Below are positions 1-5,148 of a stretch of 5,148 nucleotides of DNA, piece by piece. A model generated the notes under the pieces. It saw only the letters and a list, made by a program, of their open reading frames with translations, was not told where the DNA came from and did not search any database. Positions within the stretch are counted from its first letter, which is position 1. The number at the start of each line of letters is the position of its first letter. The stretch is taken from NCBI GenBank assembly GCA_938016505.1, contig CALLWN010000154.1, positions 1-5,148 of the forward strand, in the 5' to 3' direction. The stretch comes from an uncultured Sphingomonadaceae bacterium. GTDB taxonomy: Bacteria > Pseudomonadota > Alphaproteobacteria > Sphingomonadales > Sphingomonadaceae. The translations under genes and the position numbers were made by a program.

Positions 1-37
1 CCCGCAGGCCTGACGCGCCCCCGCAGGCCTGACGCGC
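1..37. repeat. 19-bp tandem direct repeat, two copies
   Basis: Two adjacent copies of a 19-base unit (CCCGCAGGCCTGACGCGCC) start at positions 1 and 20. They are identical for 18 bases and differ only at the last one. Each copy contains the 8-bp palindrome CAGGCCTG. The repeat lies downstream of the receptor stop codon and is cut by the window edge, so more copies could lie to the left. It may be a regulator-binding pair, a slippage duplication, or a duplicated end of a convergent plus-strand gene, since each copy carries an in-line GCC TGA. The sequence alone does not decide between these. Confidence 0.7.
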
Positions 38-48
38 GCCGCCGACCG

Positions 49-62
49 GGGGGCTAGCCCCC
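49..62 (-). terminator. GC-only palindrome, possible terminator hairpin
   Basis: GGGGGCTAGCCCCC is a perfect 14-bp palindrome that starts about 20 bases past the stop codon of the TonB-dependent receptor on the minus strand. As RNA it could form a five-pair G:C stem with a CTAG loop. The position suits a transcription end for the operon. However, no T tract follows the stem, so it is not a textbook intrinsic terminator and may only protect the 3' end or be incidental in GC-rich DNA. Confidence 0.3.
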
Positions 63-81
63 GCGCCGGGCTCGGCCGGGC

Positions 82-2454
82 TCAGAAGGCGACCAGTGCC
101 TCCACCCCCCAGATCCGCGCCGGCACCTGCACCCCGAAGAAGAACAGCCCGGCGTTCAGCGTCGTGTTCAGCCGGCCGTTGGCGCCATGGGCGATGTCGC
201 GGCCGAAGGCCGACAGCCTGAACCGCTTCAGCGGCCCCAGATCCTCCCGCTCGTAGGAGAGGGTCAGATCGAGCTTGGTCTGCGCCTCGATGATCTCGCG
301 GCCGAACGGGTCGACCAGCGGCGATGTTGCATATTCGTCGATGTAGCTCAGGTTCCCGCCGAAGATGATCGAGCCGGGCCCCGCCGGGATGGTCCAGTCA
401 CCGCCCACCGAGAAGGTCACGTCGGGCGCGCGCCGCCACTGCCGCTGGTCCTTCACGTCGATGAAGCTCCCCGGGTTGGCCGGGTCCTCGATGATGAACC
501 GCGTGTACTTGGCGTTCAGCAGGCCGAGCGCACCATAGAGGTTCACCCGCTCGGTCGGCCGCGCGTTCAGCTCGAGCTCGAAGCCGTAGATGCGCGCGCC
601 GCCGGCATTCTCGACGAAGGTGTTGGTGCCGGCACCTCCCGGCGCCTGGACGATGATGTCCTGCTGGACATTCCTGTACTTGGTGTAGAAGCCGGTCGGG
701 TTCACCCGCAGCCGGTCGTCGAGGAACGACATGCGAAAGCCCGATTCGATGCTGTCGACCGTCTCGGGGTCGTAGGAGCGCTCGGCGGCAATCACCGAGG
801 CGGCGCGGCCATTGAAGCCCCCGGCGCGGAACCCGCGCGACCAGCCACCATAGACCATGATGTCGGGCGTGATCTTGGCATCCACGATCACCCGCCCGGT
901 CGGCTTGCCCCAGCTCTCCTGCCGCTGGACCGCGAAGGGCACCGGCGCGACCGAGTTGATGAAGAAGTCCTTTTCCTCGTAGGAATAGCGGAACCCGCCG
1001 GTCAGGCGGACCCGGTCGGTCACCGACCAGATGCCCTCGCCGAACACGGCATAGGCGTTGAGCTTCTGCCCGGCCGTGAAGGACTGGATCGGGTTGCCGA
1101 GCAGGAAGGCCTGCGCCTTCACGCCGTTGAAGGTGCCGGGCACCAGCACATAGTCGGTGTGCAGGTAATAAAGCCCCGCCACCATGTCGATCCGGTCGGT
1201 CAGGTCAAAGTTGAAATTGAACTCCTGACTGATCTGCGTGTAGCTGGTATCGCGCGCTGCAACGAACAGCGGCGCGTTGACGATCGGGATTGGTGGTGCG
1301 CCAGTGTTCTCCTCGATCAGCAACTCCCTGGATTTGCGCCACCCGGTGATGGATTTCACCCCAACCGTGCCGATCTGGCCAGTGATGTTGCTGGTGAGCG
1401 CGGTCAGGTCCATGAAGTTCTTGAACGGGATCGGCCCGACTGCAGTCGAATATCCGGATTCGCGGATGGGCACGAGCGAGGCCGTGTCGCACGCCGCGTC
1501 CGAGAAGAACTGGGTGAGCACGGCGTCGCAGACATTGCCGCCCGACCCCAGCGCCACACCGAACCAGACATTGGGCGGGAAGGTCAGCCGGATCTGCTGG
1601 CGCTGGGCGTCGGACAGGTTCGGCCTGGTCAGGTTGACCGGGTTGGGCGCGTTGCTGCGGTCGCGCATGGCCTCCAGCGTGACTGTGCCGGTCCAGTCGC
1701 CGCCCGTGTCCCACAGCAGGGTGCCGCCGCCGGCCAGATAGTCGAGCCCGTCCTCCTGCCGGCCGAGCGTCGTGTTGAAGGTGTGGGAGTTGCCAGCCTT
1801 GTAGTTGAGGAAGGCCTTGAACGCGAAATAGTCGGCAAAGCGCCCGGTGTTGATGATGAGCGAGCCGTCGAACACATTGTAGCGCCGATAGCGCACCACC
1901 CCCTGCACCCCGGCCTCGTCGGTCGGGTTGGTGCGGCGGATGTTGATCGCCCCACCGATGGTGTTGCGGCCCTGCAGCGTGCCCTGCGGCCCGCGCAAGA
2001 TCTCGACGCTCTGGATGTCGGACATCTCGACTGCAGCGCCAGCGTTGGAGCCGAGGAAGACACCGTCGATCGAGACCCCGATCGCATTCTCGAAGGTCTT
2101 CTCGAGATCGGCGAAGCTCACCCCGCGGATCGAGGAGGCAAGGGTGTTCCCCGAGAACTGCACGTCAGAGAACTGCACGTTCGGCGTGAAGCGCTGCAGC
2201 TCGGTCAGATTCTCGACCACGGCATTCTCGAGCCTGGTCTCGCTGAAGGCGGTGATCGACAGCGGCGTGTCCTGGAGGCGCTCCGAGCGCAGCCGCCCGG
2301 TCACGATGATGTCCTCGACGCCTGCGGTCGGCGCCACCTCGGCGGTCTGGGCAAGTCCGGGCGCTGGCACGGCCAGAATGGTTGCCGCGAGCAGCATCGC
2401 GCCGCCAGGATGCGCGGCCCGGCGGCGCGCCGTCGCGCAGACATGCTGGTGCAT
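82..2454 (-). CDS. TonB-dependent outer-membrane receptor
   Basis: This gene encodes a 790-residue TonB-dependent receptor, an outer-membrane beta-barrel with a plug that imports a ligand using energy from TonB-ExbB-ExbD. Residues 1-35 look like a Sec signal peptide: basic RRR at 10-12, then a hydrophobic AMLLAATILAV core, with likely cleavage after A35 (GLA|QT). A TonB box, EDIIVTGR, is at 47-54. The plug carries SIRG (108-111), VSIDGVFLG (127-135) and the family hallmark EILRGPQGTLQGRNTIGG (151-168). The remainder is barrel, including GFRAGGF (541-547), and ends in phenylalanine, as expected for BamA-recognised proteins. Length is normal for the family. The start is set by a strong AGGGAGG five bases upstream and by the signal peptide; an open extension to 2607 lacks both. 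Two cysteines (C309, C322) probably form a loop disulfide. The substrate is unknown. Sphingomonads use many such receptors for organic substrates as well as siderophores, and the adjoining P450 and dehydrogenases favour an organic substrate here (inference). Confidence 0.95.
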   Translation of the reverse strand: MHQHVCATARRRAAHPGGAMLLAATILAVPAPGLAQTAEVAPTAGVEDIIVTGRLRSERLQDTPLSITAFSETRLENAVVENLTELQRFTPNVQFSDVQFSGNTLASSIRGVSFADLEKTFENAIGVSIDGVFLGSNAGAAVEMSDIQSVEILRGPQGTLQGRNTIGGAINIRRTNPTDEAGVQGVVRYRRYNVFDGSLIINTGRFADYFAFKAFLNYKAGNSHTFNTTLGRQEDGLDYLAGGGTLLWDTGGDWTGTVTLEAMRDRSNAPNPVNLTRPNLSDAQRQQIRLTFPPNVWFGVALGSGGNVCDAVLTQFFSDAACDTASLVPIRESGYSTAVGPIPFKNFMDLTALTSNITGQIGTVGVKSITGWRKSRELLIEENTGAPPIPIVNAPLFVAARDTSYTQISQEFNFNFDLTDRIDMVAGLYYLHTDYVLVPGTFNGVKAQAFLLGNPIQSFTAGQKLNAYAVFGEGIWSVTDRVRLTGGFRYSYEEKDFFINSVAPVPFAVQRQESWGKPTGRVIVDAKITPDIMVYGGWSRGFRAGGFNGRAASVIAAERSYDPETVDSIESGFRMSFLDDRLRVNPTGFYTKYRNVQQDIIVQAPGGAGTNTFVENAGGARIYGFELELNARPTERVNLYGALGLLNAKYTRFIIEDPANPGSFIDVKDQRQWRRAPDVTFSVGGDWTIPAGPGSIIFGGNLSYIDEYATSPLVDPFGREIIEAQTKLDLTLSYEREDLGPLKRFRLSAFGRDIAHGANGRLNTTLNAGLFFFGVQVPARIWGVEALVAF
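2153..2180 (-). repeat. In-frame 15-bp-period duplication in receptor plug
   Basis: The 13 bases GAGAACTGCACGT occur at 2153-2165 and again at 2168-2180, a period of 15 bases. On the coding strand this gives the back-to-back pentapeptides VQFSD and VQFSG at residues 93-102 of the receptor, between the TPN and SIRG parts of the plug. Because the period is five codons, the reading frame is kept. The near-perfect nucleotide identity suggests a fairly recent replication-slippage duplication. Confidence 0.8.
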
Positions 2455-2459
2455 CAATT

Positions 2460-2466
2460 CCTCCCT
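2460..2466 (-). promoter_or_regulatory. Strong Shine-Dalgarno of the receptor gene
   Basis: On the minus strand AGGGAGG is followed by the five bases AATTG and then the ATG at 2454. This is the best ribosome binding site in the window, and it fixes the receptor start at residue MHQHV rather than at an earlier in-frame ATG at 2607. The earlier ATG would overlap the preceding gene and put about 50 charged residues in front of the signal peptide. Confidence 0.8.
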
Positions 2467-2490
2467 CTCCCTGTCCTCACCACGGGGAGG
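2460..2490 (-). promoter_or_regulatory. Possible hairpin masking the receptor RBS
   Basis: In the leader RNA of the receptor, CCTCCC (2490-2485) can pair over six bases with GGGAGG (2465-2460), which is the core of the Shine-Dalgarno. The loop is about 19 bases, and a shorter alternative pairing (CCTC with GAGG, 2487-2490 with 2475-2478) competes with it. Such a fold would hide the ribosome binding site. It may be chance complementarity in a purine-rich leader. The rest of the 145-base gap (2455-2599) shows no clear -35/-10 pair on the minus strand and no gene. Confidence 0.25.
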
Positions 2491-2599
2491 CGGTTGACCA
2501 GCCTTCTCCCGCGAGTGCCTCGCATGCCATCTCACCCGGATCGCACCTCGCGGTCCACCCACGAGATTTCCTAGCTGGCGCTTTCCCTGACCGGGCAGC

Positions 2600-3649
2600 T
2601 CAGGCACGCCCGCGCCGGCCGAGCGCCAGCGGCAGATCGAGCGCCGTCAGTACGCCCGGCCGCCCCGCCACCACTGGCGCAAGCGCATTCACGGCATGGG
2701 CTGCAGTCGCTGCCAGCCCATCCTCAACCCAGCCGGCGGCGAGCGGCAGGCGGATTGCCGGCGTGCCGGCAATCTCCACGCCATTGTCGCCTGCCGGCCA
2801 GTCGGGCGCGACACCGCCGTGCGCCCGCCACAGCGTCTCGTGCACCAGCGAAACCGGGCCGGCTTCCGCTGTCCAGCGCCAGCGCTGGGCCCCGACGGTG
2901 CCTGCCGCCAGCGTGCCGGCGGCAATGGTCACCTCGGCCGCCGTGAGCGCAGTCTCGACGCTGTCGGTCACTTTGGTCACGGCATGGCCGAGCCCGGCGC
3001 CGAGCAGCATCAGGCTCTCCCGGAACAGGTCGGTGAGCCAGGCCCGGTAGCCGGCGGTCCGCGCAGCGAAGGCATGGGGGGCAAGCCCCATGCCCATCAG
3101 GCCGAACACCACCTCGGCACTCGGGTAGCGGTCGAAGACGGTTGCCTCGCGGATCGTGACGGCAGTGACCCCGCTCGAAAGCCGGGCAAGCGCGAGCGCA
3201 CGCACATCGCCCTGGAAGCCGGGGTTGAGCCCGGTCCCGTGGAGCGAGGCGCCGCCGGCCTCGCCGGCCGCCTGAAGCCGCGCAACAGCGTCCGCGCCAT
3301 AGGCTTCCGGCCAGACATAGCCCACGGTCGTCACCACGTTGATGCCGGCCCCGAGCAGCCAGGCGAGCGCCTCGTCGTCGCCCGCGCGGCTGCCCGCCAC
3401 CATCTGGGCAGGCAGCGGGGCGTGCAGCACCACGTCCGGTCGGGCGGCGACAAGCGCAGCGCGGTCGCTCGTCGCAGCGACTCCGAGCGGCGCGATTCCG
3501 GCGAGCATGCCGGCATCCCTCCCGACCTTCGCCCCAGGGCGGACATGGAGCGCGACCAGTTCCATGTCGGGCCGCGCCGCGATCATGCGGATCGCCCGGG
3601 TGCCGACATTGCCTGCACCCCAGACGGCAACCCGCAGCCGGTCCGCCAT
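2600..3649 (-). CDS. NAD(P)-dependent dehydrogenase, DAPDH/dihydrodipicolinate reductase-like
   Basis: This 349-residue, probably cytosolic protein has an N-terminal Rossmann nucleotide-binding fold: LRVAVWGAGNVGTRAIRMI, with the glycines at G11, G13 and G16 forming GxGxxG. The later GTGLNPGF stretch (138-145) resembles the central motif of the family that database annotation names 'dihydrodipicolinate reductase-like' or 'NAD(P)H-dependent amine dehydrogenase', related to clostridial 2,4-diaminopentanoate dehydrogenase. That enzyme oxidatively deaminates 2,4-diaminopentanoate. Most homologues in other bacteria have no proven reaction, so the substrate here is unknown. The protein is longer than true DapB (about 270 residues), which argues against a lysine-synthesis role. 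The ATG lies three bases after the P450 stop and places the GxGxxG motif close to the N-terminus, as expected. Only a weak AGG lies in front, so translational coupling to the P450 is likely. From context it probably acts on a P450-derived or related intermediate (inference). Family assignment is from remembered motifs, not a search. Confidence 0.8.
   Translation of the reverse strand: MADRLRVAVWGAGNVGTRAIRMIAARPDMELVALHVRPGAKVGRDAGMLAGIAPLGVAATSDRAALVAARPDVVLHAPLPAQMVAGSRAGDDEALAWLLGAGINVVTTVGYVWPEAYGADAVARLQAAGEAGGASLHGTGLNPGFQGDVRALALARLSSGVTAVTIREATVFDRYPSAEVVFGLMGMGLAPHAFAARTAGYRAWLTDLFRESLMLLGAGLGHAVTKVTDSVETALTAAEVTIAAGTLAAGTVGAQRWRWTAEAGPVSLVHETLWRAHGGVAPDWPAGDNGVEIAGTPAIRLPLAAGWVEDGLAATAAHAVNALAPVVAGRPGVLTALDLPLALGRRGRA
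2753..2774. repeat. Perfect 10-bp inverted repeat inside the DAPDH-like gene
   Basis: GATTGCCGGC (2753-2762), a two-base spacer GT, and GCCGGCAATC (2765-2774) form a 22-base near-palindrome. It lies within the last sixth of the DAPDH-like coding region, where the minus strand reads IAGTPAI. As RNA it could fold into a nine-pair stem with a four-base loop. No T run follows. It may be a coincidence of GC-rich codons, or a weak attenuating or RNA-stabilising structure between the enzyme genes and the receptor gene. Confidence 0.5.
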
Positions 3650-3652
3650 TGC

Positions 3653-4933
3653 TCAGCCTGCGCCTTTGAGCCGGAACCGGACCGGAAGCCGCTCCAGCCC
3701 GCGCAGGAAGAAGCTCTGCCGGTAGCGCGGCTCGAAGCCGGGCTCGGCAAGCTCCCAGCCGGCAAAGCGGGCAAACAGCGCAGTGAAGGCCGCTGCCATC
3801 TCGGCGCGCGCCAGCATCGCGCCAGGGCAGAAGTGGATCCCGGCGCCGAAGGCGAGCTGCGCCCCGGCATTGGCGCGGCAGACGTCGAACCTGCCGGGGT
3901 CCTCGAACTTCGCCGGGTCGCGATTGACGGCGCCGTGGCGCAGCATGACGACCGCGCCGGCAGGGATGATCACGCCGCCGAGCTCGACCTCGCGGCGGGT
4001 CTCGCGGAACAGGCCCTGCACCGGCGTCTCCATCCGCAGCGCTTCCTCGACGAAATTGCCGATGCGGCCAGGGTCGGCGCGCAGCCGCGCCTCTTCCTCC
4101 GGGTGGGTCAGCAGCAGCAGCAGCGCCGAGCCGAGCGCGTTGGTCGTGGTCTCGTTGCCGCCGGTTAGCAGCTGCTCGAGCAGGTTCAGAACCTCCTCGG
4201 TCGAGAGCGGCGCTTCGCCCTCCATCTCCGCAACCAGCGCCGAGAGCATGTCGTCGCGCGGGCATGCGCGCCGCTCGGCAATCCGGGCTGCGAAATAGCG
4301 CTGGAACTCGACCACCTCGCAGGCGCATTCGACTTCGCGCTCGGGGGTGATCATCATCCCCACGGGGTCGAGCAGCGCGTCGGTCCAGCGCTTCACATGC
4401 GCCACATCGGCCCGGGCAACGCCGATCTGGTCTGCGATCACGATCGAAGGCAGCGGGATGGCGAAGGCCGACATGAACTCGACCGCTTCGCCGCGCGCCG
4501 CCGCGGCTGCGATCGGCGCGAGAAGCTCGGCCACCACGCCCTCGATGTAGGGCTGCATCGCCCGCACCCGGCTTGCCGTGAAGGCCCGGTCGACCAGCCT
4601 GCGGTAGCGCCCATGCTGCGGCGGGTCGTTGCGCTGCAGCACCTGCGGCCGGGCATAGCCCTCCTCGCGCAGGATCCGCTCGGCCTCGGCCGGCGCCGCC
4701 CGTGGCCGGCGCTCGAGGAACTGGATGTCGTTCGAGAAGCTCTGCGTGTCGCGGATCGCCGCCTGCATGTCGGCATAGCGGGTCACCACCCAGAAGCCGG
4801 TAACCGGGTCCTGCCAGACCGGCGCCTCGGCATGCAGCCGGGCGTAAAAGGGGTAGGGGCAGGCGATGACCTCCGGGTCGACCAGCCCGCCGGCAGGGAA
4901 CCCGGCCGGCGCGCCGGTGGGCGCGCTTGCCAC
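3653..4933 (-). CDS. Cytochrome P450 monooxygenase
   Basis: This is a complete 426-residue soluble bacterial P450, a heme-thiolate enzyme that inserts one oxygen atom from O2 into a substrate using electrons from a ferredoxin system. No membrane anchor is visible. Motifs in order are NDPPQHGRYRR (102-112) with the C-helix His/Arg that hold a heme propionate; the oxygen-activating I-helix GGNETTT (258-264); ExxR at E297-R300; and the heme loop FGAGIHFCPG (362-371) with C369 as axial ligand. All diagnostic residues are intact, so it should be active. Length is typical of soluble bacterial P450s (about 400-430). The start is GTG, one base after the SDR stop, with GAAGG nine bases upstream. The next methionine (M56) would delete part of the conserved N-terminal region. 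The tight spacing on both sides indicates an SDR-P450-DAPDH-like operon. The CYP family and substrate cannot be assigned by eye; hydroxylation of a hydrophobic terpenoid, steroid or aromatic compound is a reasonable inference only. No ferredoxin or reductase gene is in the window. Confidence 0.96.
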   Translation of the reverse strand: MASAPTGAPAGFPAGGLVDPEVIACPYPFYARLHAEAPVWQDPVTGFWVVTRYADMQAAIRDTQSFSNDIQFLERRPRAAPAEAERILREEGYARPQVLQRNDPPQHGRYRRLVDRAFTASRVRAMQPYIEGVVAELLAPIAAAAARGEAVEFMSAFAIPLPSIVIADQIGVARADVAHVKRWTDALLDPVGMMITPEREVECACEVVEFQRYFAARIAERRACPRDDMLSALVAEMEGEAPLSTEEVLNLLEQLLTGGNETTTNALGSALLLLLTHPEEEARLRADPGRIGNFVEEALRMETPVQGLFRETRREVELGGVIIPAGAVVMLRHGAVNRDPAKFEDPGRFDVCRANAGAQLAFGAGIHFCPGAMLARAEMAAAFTALFARFAGWELAEPGFEPRYRQSFFLRGLERLPVRFRLKGAG

Positions 4934-4934
4934 C

Positions 4935-5148
4935 TCAGCCCGCCTTCGCCCTGGCGGCGGCCACCGCAGCGCCGATCTCGGCGCTGGTCGGGTTGCGCCG
5001 GAGCGTGAGCCCGCCGTTCACCTGCAGGTTCTGCCCGGTCATGAAGCAGTCGTCGCGGGCAAGGAAGGCGATGGCCGCGGCAATGTCCTCGGAGGTTCCG
5101 ACCCGGCCGAGCGGATATTCCTTGACGAAGGCGTCGATGAGCCCGGGG
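4935..5148 (-). CDS. Short-chain dehydrogenase/reductase, C-terminal part (partial)
   Basis: Only the last 70 codons are present; the gene continues beyond the right edge. The translated end contains PLGRVGTSEDIAAAIAFLA, then a DDCFMTGQNLQVNGG segment, matching the C-terminal signature of classical SDR oxidoreductases (PLGRxGxPEDIA, then FLASD..ITGQ..xVNGG). These are soluble NAD(P)-dependent enzymes that interconvert alcohols and ketones. The Rossmann TGxxxGxG motif and the catalytic Ser-Tyr-Lys lie outside the window, so activity and cofactor cannot be judged. After VNGG the protein continues for about 24 residues (LTLRRNPTSAEIG, then an alanine-rich end), longer than the few residues many SDRs have there. 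It ends with TGA one base before the P450 start. As first visible gene of the operon it may oxidise the hydroxyl made by the P450 (inference), or may act elsewhere in the same pathway. Confidence 0.9.
   Translation of the reverse strand, partial: PGLIDAFVKEYPLGRVGTSEDIAAAIAFLARDDCFMTGQNLQVNGGLTLRRNPTSAEIGAAVAAARAKAG
4943..4947 (-). promoter_or_regulatory. Ribosome binding site for the GTG-started P450
   Basis: On the minus strand GAAGG lies nine bases before the GTG at 4933, inside the last codons of the SDR gene. The junction reads GGC TGA G GTG GCA, so the SDR stop and the P450 start are one base apart. With no usable ATG nearby, this weak site and stop-start coupling support GTG as the P450 start. 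Confidence 0.5.

Noticed and set aside
2494..2499. TTGACC resembling a -35 promoter element
   Set aside because: It is on the plus strand, pointing away from the receptor, with no -10-like sequence at the right distance and no plus-strand gene to serve.
187..2574. A 795-residue open reading frame on the plus strand opposite the receptor gene
   Set aside because: It is fully antisense to a clear TonB-dependent receptor. It is rich in Arg, Asp, Val, Gly and His with no recognisable domain, as expected from the complement of a high-GC gene with GC-biased third positions.
2455..2607. N-terminal extension of the receptor to the earlier ATG at 2607
   Set aside because: It would put about 51 charged residues before the signal peptide, overlap the preceding gene's stop and ignore the strong ribosome binding site in front of the ATG at 2454.
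2600..3649. Naming the gene dapB (lysine biosynthesis)
   Set aside because: The protein is much longer than DapB and resembles only its nucleotide-binding half in general character. The P450/SDR/receptor context does not fit lysine synthesis.
2696..4168. A 490-residue plus-strand open frame opposite the DAPDH-like and P450 genes
   Set aside because: It spans the junction of two well-supported minus-strand genes, shows no family motif and has shadow-type composition.
2724..4328. A 534-residue minus-strand open frame overlapping the P450 and the DAPDH-like gene
   Set aside because: It is an alternative frame of the same strand, dominated by Arg, Ala and Gly. The P450 and Rossmann motifs lie in the other frames.
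4906..4917. 12-bp palindrome CCGGCGCGCCGG close to the P450 start
   Set aside because: It is made only of G and C within codons for Ala, Gly and Pro. Such palindromes are frequent by chance in this composition, and it does not overlap the start codon.

Overview
The window is a high-GC stretch read almost entirely from the minus strand. It has the look of an alphaproteobacterium, most likely a sphingomonad (Sphingomonas / Novosphingobium / Sphingobium type). That placement is an inference from the strong G/C third-position bias, the style of the large TonB-dependent receptor (an EDIIVTGR TonB box just after the signal peptide) and the gene mix. No rRNA, tRNA or marker protein is present to prove it.

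In transcription order (right to left) there are four genes. First is the C-terminal 70 residues of a short-chain dehydrogenase/reductase (4935-5148, cut by the window edge). Second is a complete bacterial class I-type cytochrome P450 (3653-4933, GTG start). Third is a complete Rossmann-fold NAD(P)-dependent enzyme resembling the 2,4-diaminopentanoate dehydrogenase / dihydrodipicolinate reductase-like family (2600-3649). Fourth is a complete TonB-dependent outer-membrane receptor (82-2454). The first three genes are separated by only 1 and 3 bases, so they are almost certainly cotranscribed and probably translationally coupled. The receptor follows after 145 bases and has its own strong Shine-Dalgarno sequence. 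It may be the last gene of the same operon or have its own promoter, but no convincing promoter was seen.

The arrangement reads as part of an uptake-plus-catabolism locus. The receptor would bring a scarce or bulky substrate across the outer membrane, the P450 would hydroxylate it, and the SDR and the DAPDH-like enzyme would carry out later NAD(P)-dependent steps. The substrate cannot be read from this sequence. No ferredoxin or ferredoxin reductase for the P450 lies in the window.

The left edge (1-81), downstream of the receptor, has no recognisable gene. It holds a 19-bp tandem repeat and a GC-only palindrome that could be a terminator-like hairpin. Smaller structures include a 15-bp-period in-frame duplication in the receptor plug domain, a 10-bp perfect inverted repeat inside the DAPDH-like gene, and a possible hairpin covering the receptor's ribosome binding site. 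The long plus-strand open frames opposite these genes are judged to be GC-driven shadows. Overall this is an unusual-substrate catabolic gene set rather than an evident new class of system.
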